A DNA stretch of 8,232 nt. It comes from JANLQB01 sp043735935 (GTDB lineage Bacteria > Verrucomicrobiota > Verrucomicrobiia > Chthoniobacterales > Chthoniobacteraceae). The stretch's first letter is position 1; the number at the start of each line of letters is the position of its first letter. The notes below the pieces were generated by a model. It made no database searches, had not been told where the DNA came from, and saw only the letters and a program-made list of their open reading frames with translations. The translations under genes were made by a program, and so were the position numbers. The stretch spans positions 1-8,232 of the forward strand of contig JAYTDO010000309.1 in the NCBI GenBank assembly GCA_043735935.1, given 5' to 3'. Shown piece by piece: positions 6,355 to 8,232 of this stretch.

Positions 6355-7926
6355 ATGTCACCCCATTTTCGAAGTTTTCCCCCTGCGTTCCTCGTCGGAG
6401 CACTGATTCCGAGCGCGCTACTCTGCTGCGCCAATGCCGAGGATGTCCCGCGCTGGCAGCCGCACGACTTCAGCTTCACCTCGAAAGCTTCGGAGGCTAA
6501 CCCCTTCATGGTGCCATTCAGCGCGACGGCGAAAGGGCCGGGCGGCGTGGAGTTGAAGGTGCCTGGCTTCTTCGATGGCGATGGCACTTGGAAAATCCGC
6601 GTGGCACCGACCATCGAGGGCGTGTGGTCGCTGGTGACGAAGTCCGACGTGAAGGAACTCGATGGCAAGACCGCGGCGTTTACCTGCGTGAAGAATGCGA
6701 ACCCAAACGTCCACGGCGTGCTGCGCGTGGACAAGGCGCACCCGCATCACTTCATCTTCGATGATGGCACACGGTTCTTTTTCCAAGGCTACGAATACGA
6801 CTGGCTGTGGGCGCTCGACGTGGGCAAACCGGACGTGCCGACTGTGAAGGCGTCGCTCGACCTCATCACGAAGCACGGGTTCAACTATGTCATCCTCAAT
6901 TCCTACGCGCACGACACCGGTTGGAGGAAGGGGAGGACGGCGGATGACGATTACGGCCCACCGCCGATGTATGCGTGGGCAGGCAGCAACGATGCGCCCG
7001 ACCACAGCAGGATGAACCTCGCCTACTGGCAGCATTACGATCGCGTGATGGCGGCGCTCGCCGAGCGTGGCATCCAGGCGCACATGCTGATGAAAGTTTA
7101 CAACAAGCAGGTGAAATGGCCCGCGCACGGGAGCGATGAGGAGAAGCTGTTCTTCCGCTGGCTCATCGCGCGCTACGCGGCGTATCCGAATGTCATCTGG
7201 GATTTCGCTAAGGAGGCGCACAACGAAACGGATCTGGGCTACAAGCAAGGCTGGCTGAAATGGATTCGCGAGAATGATGCGTGGCATCACATCACGACCG
7301 TCCACGACGACGACAAGGCGAACGACTCCGGCGCTTATGACGACCTAACGGATTTCCGCACGGACCAAGGGCATCAGAAATGGCACGACGTGATCCTCCG
7401 CCAGCGCGAGCGCCGCGCGTGGCCGGTGGCGAATGTGGAGTCCGACTACGAGCACGGTCCGCTCGGTCTGGAGGACAAGACCTACGGCAAAGCCGAGTCG
7501 CCTGAGGACACGCTGCGCACACTTTGGGAGATCCAGATGGCTGGCGGCTACACGGCCTACTACTACACTTACACCGCGTGGGACGTGGTGCGTCCACTCG
7601 ACGCGCCGCCTGGCTACGCGATGATGAAACACTTCGGCGACTTCTGGCGCGCGACGGAATACTGGACGCTCGAGCCCGCGGACAAACTCGTGAGCGCCGG
7701 CTGGTGTCTCGCGAATCCCGGCCGCGAATACGTCGCCTTCCAAAACACCGCGCATCCGCTCACGATCGAAATCGCTGGTGCAAAAGCGCCGCTCAAAGTC
7801 GAGTGGTTCAACCCGCACACCGGCAAGCGCACCCCCGCTGGGTCGTTGGAGAACGGCACCGCGAAGCTCACGCCGCCGGAGGATTGGGGCAAGGCGCCGC
7901 TCGTTCTGCACGTTCGCGCAAAATGA
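6355..7926 (+). CDS. Secreted DUF5060/apiosidase-like glycoside hydrolase (DUF4038 type)
   Basis: This complete 523-residue protein is exported by a signal peptide (hydrophobic AFLVGALIPSALL, cleavage likely after CANA at ~28). Residues ~33-115 form a DUF5060-like beta-sandwich (RWQPHDFSFTS, FFDGDGTWKIRVAPTIEGVWSL). Residues ~120-435 are a TIM barrel of the DUF4038/apiosidase-like group, beginning PHHFIFDDGTRFFFQGYEYDW. Two likely catalytic glutamates are E287 in VIWDFAKEAHNE and E362 in VANVESDYEHG. Residues ~440-523 are a small C-terminal beta domain like the putative collagen-binding domain often found at this position (LVSAGWCLANPGREYVAFQN). Related enzymes remove side-chain sugars such as apiose from pectic polysaccharide, but the group is broad and the substrate is not settled. 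No Shine-Dalgarno site precedes the ATG. Its TGA overlaps the next start as ATGA, so the two are probably co-translated. Confidence 0.88.
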   Translation: MSPHFRSFPPAFLVGALIPSALLCCANAEDVPRWQPHDFSFTSKASEANPFMVPFSATAKGPGGVELKVPGFFDGDGTWKIRVAPTIEGVWSLVTKSDVKELDGKTAAFTCVKNANPNVHGVLRVDKAHPHHFIFDDGTRFFFQGYEYDWLWALDVGKPDVPTVKASLDLITKHGFNYVILNSYAHDTGWRKGRTADDDYGPPPMYAWAGSNDAPDHSRMNLAYWQHYDRVMAALAERGIQAHMLMKVYNKQVKWPAHGSDEEKLFFRWLIARYAAYPNVIWDFAKEAHNETDLGYKQGWLKWIRENDAWHHITTVHDDDKANDSGAYDDLTDFRTDQGHQKWHDVILRQRERRAWPVANVESDYEHGPLGLEDKTYGKAESPEDTLRTLWEIQMAGGYTAYYYTYTAWDVVRPLDAPPGYAMMKHFGDFWRATEYWTLEPADKLVSAGWCLANPGREYVAFQNTAHPLTIEIAGAKAPLKVEWFNPHTGKRTPAGSLENGTAKLTPPEDWGKAPLVLHVRAK

Positions 7927-8232
7927 AATCCGTCAGCGTCTGGTCAACACTGCTCATGGGAGTGCTCTCGGTCTCACGGGCGGAGGTCACGCTTTCACCG
8001 GCCGACTTGGCGCCGCTGCGTTTTGCCGCGGCCGAAATCGAGCGCGCGGTGAAAGACGCGAAACAGCCCATGCCGGATGTGGAGATCAGCGTCGCAAAAG
8101 GCGCGGCGCAGAGCTACCGCATCGAGCGCGCTGGAGCGAAGGTGCGCGTCATCGGCGGCGATGCGGCGGGCGCGATGTATGGCGGGCTGGATGTGGCGGA
8201 GGCGATTCGCACGGGCGCGCTCGCAGAGCTGA
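7923..8232 (+). CDS. Secreted protein with glucuronidase-type (GH67/GH20-like) N-terminal domain, cut by window edge
   Basis: The frame opens at the ATG at 7923-7925, which overlaps the TGA of the glycoside hydrolase by four bases, and stays open for 103 codons to the right edge. A signal peptide is clear (MKSVSVWSTLLMGVLSVSRA, cleavage near residue 20). The next part, LRFAAAEIERAVKDA, then SYRIERAGAKVRVIGGD and AAGAMYGGLDVAEAIR, matches the pattern of the non-catalytic alpha/beta domain that precedes the barrel in GH67 alpha-glucuronidases, GH20 hexosaminidases and related enzymes. The catalytic part is outside the window, so the reaction cannot be named. Coupling to the apiosidase-like gene suggests both act on the same polysaccharide in the periplasm or outside the cell. 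Confidence 0.75.
   Translation, partial: MKSVSVWSTLLMGVLSVSRAEVTLSPADLAPLRFAAAEIERAVKDAKQPMPDVEISVAKGAAQSYRIERAGAKVRVIGGDAAGAMYGGLDVAEAIRTGALAEL

Noticed and set aside
6418..7305. Minus-strand open frame of 295 codons opposite the glycoside hydrolase
   Set aside because: The plus strand encodes a clear signal peptide, DUF5060 and TIM-barrel protein; the antisense translation has no recognisable motif.

Overview
The window is high-GC and reads as part of a polysaccharide-degradation region of a Verrucomicrobia- or Planctomycetes-type (PVC) bacterium. The grounds are a PVC-style ECF sigma factor next to a FecR/LamG membrane protein, a DUF1501 C-terminal tail, a sulfatase, large secreted carbohydrate-active proteins, and mostly weak or absent Shine-Dalgarno sites. 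These assignments are family recognition by eye; no database search was possible.

Left part (1-5223, all minus strand). Three genes are read right to left: an ECF sigma factor (5223-4723); a FecR-type single-pass membrane protein with a C-terminal LamG domain (4726-3176, GTG start overlapping the sigma stop as GTGA, with a GGAGG ribosome site); and, 42 bases on, a very large exported heparinase II/III-like polysaccharide lyase. The lyase frame stays open from 3133 to base 1 (1044 codons) and runs off the left edge. The order suggests a self-contained unit in which a sigma factor and its membrane partner control a secreted lyase.

Middle (5310-6321). The C-terminal half of a sulfatase lies on the minus strand, and the last ~44 codons of a DUF1501 protein lie on the plus strand. 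They point away from each other and both lack their 5' ends at the same place, near 6190. The simplest reading is one deletion (or an assembly misjoin) between two divergent genes that removed both N-termini. The sulfatase lacks its formylglycine motif, so neither piece should be active.

Right part (6355-8232, plus strand). A complete secreted DUF5060/apiosidase-like (DUF4038-type) glycoside hydrolase is followed, with an ATGA overlap, by the first 103 codons of a second secreted protein. The visible start of that protein resembles the N-terminal domain of alpha-glucuronidase-type glycoside hydrolases. It is cut by the right edge.

Together the genes suggest breakdown of an acidic, possibly sulfated, branched polysaccharide: lyase, sulfatase (now broken), a side-chain glycosidase and possibly a glucuronidase-like enzyme. 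I saw no rRNA, tRNA, CRISPR array, insertion sequence or convincing terminator. There is no gene-free stretch longer than about 90 bases.
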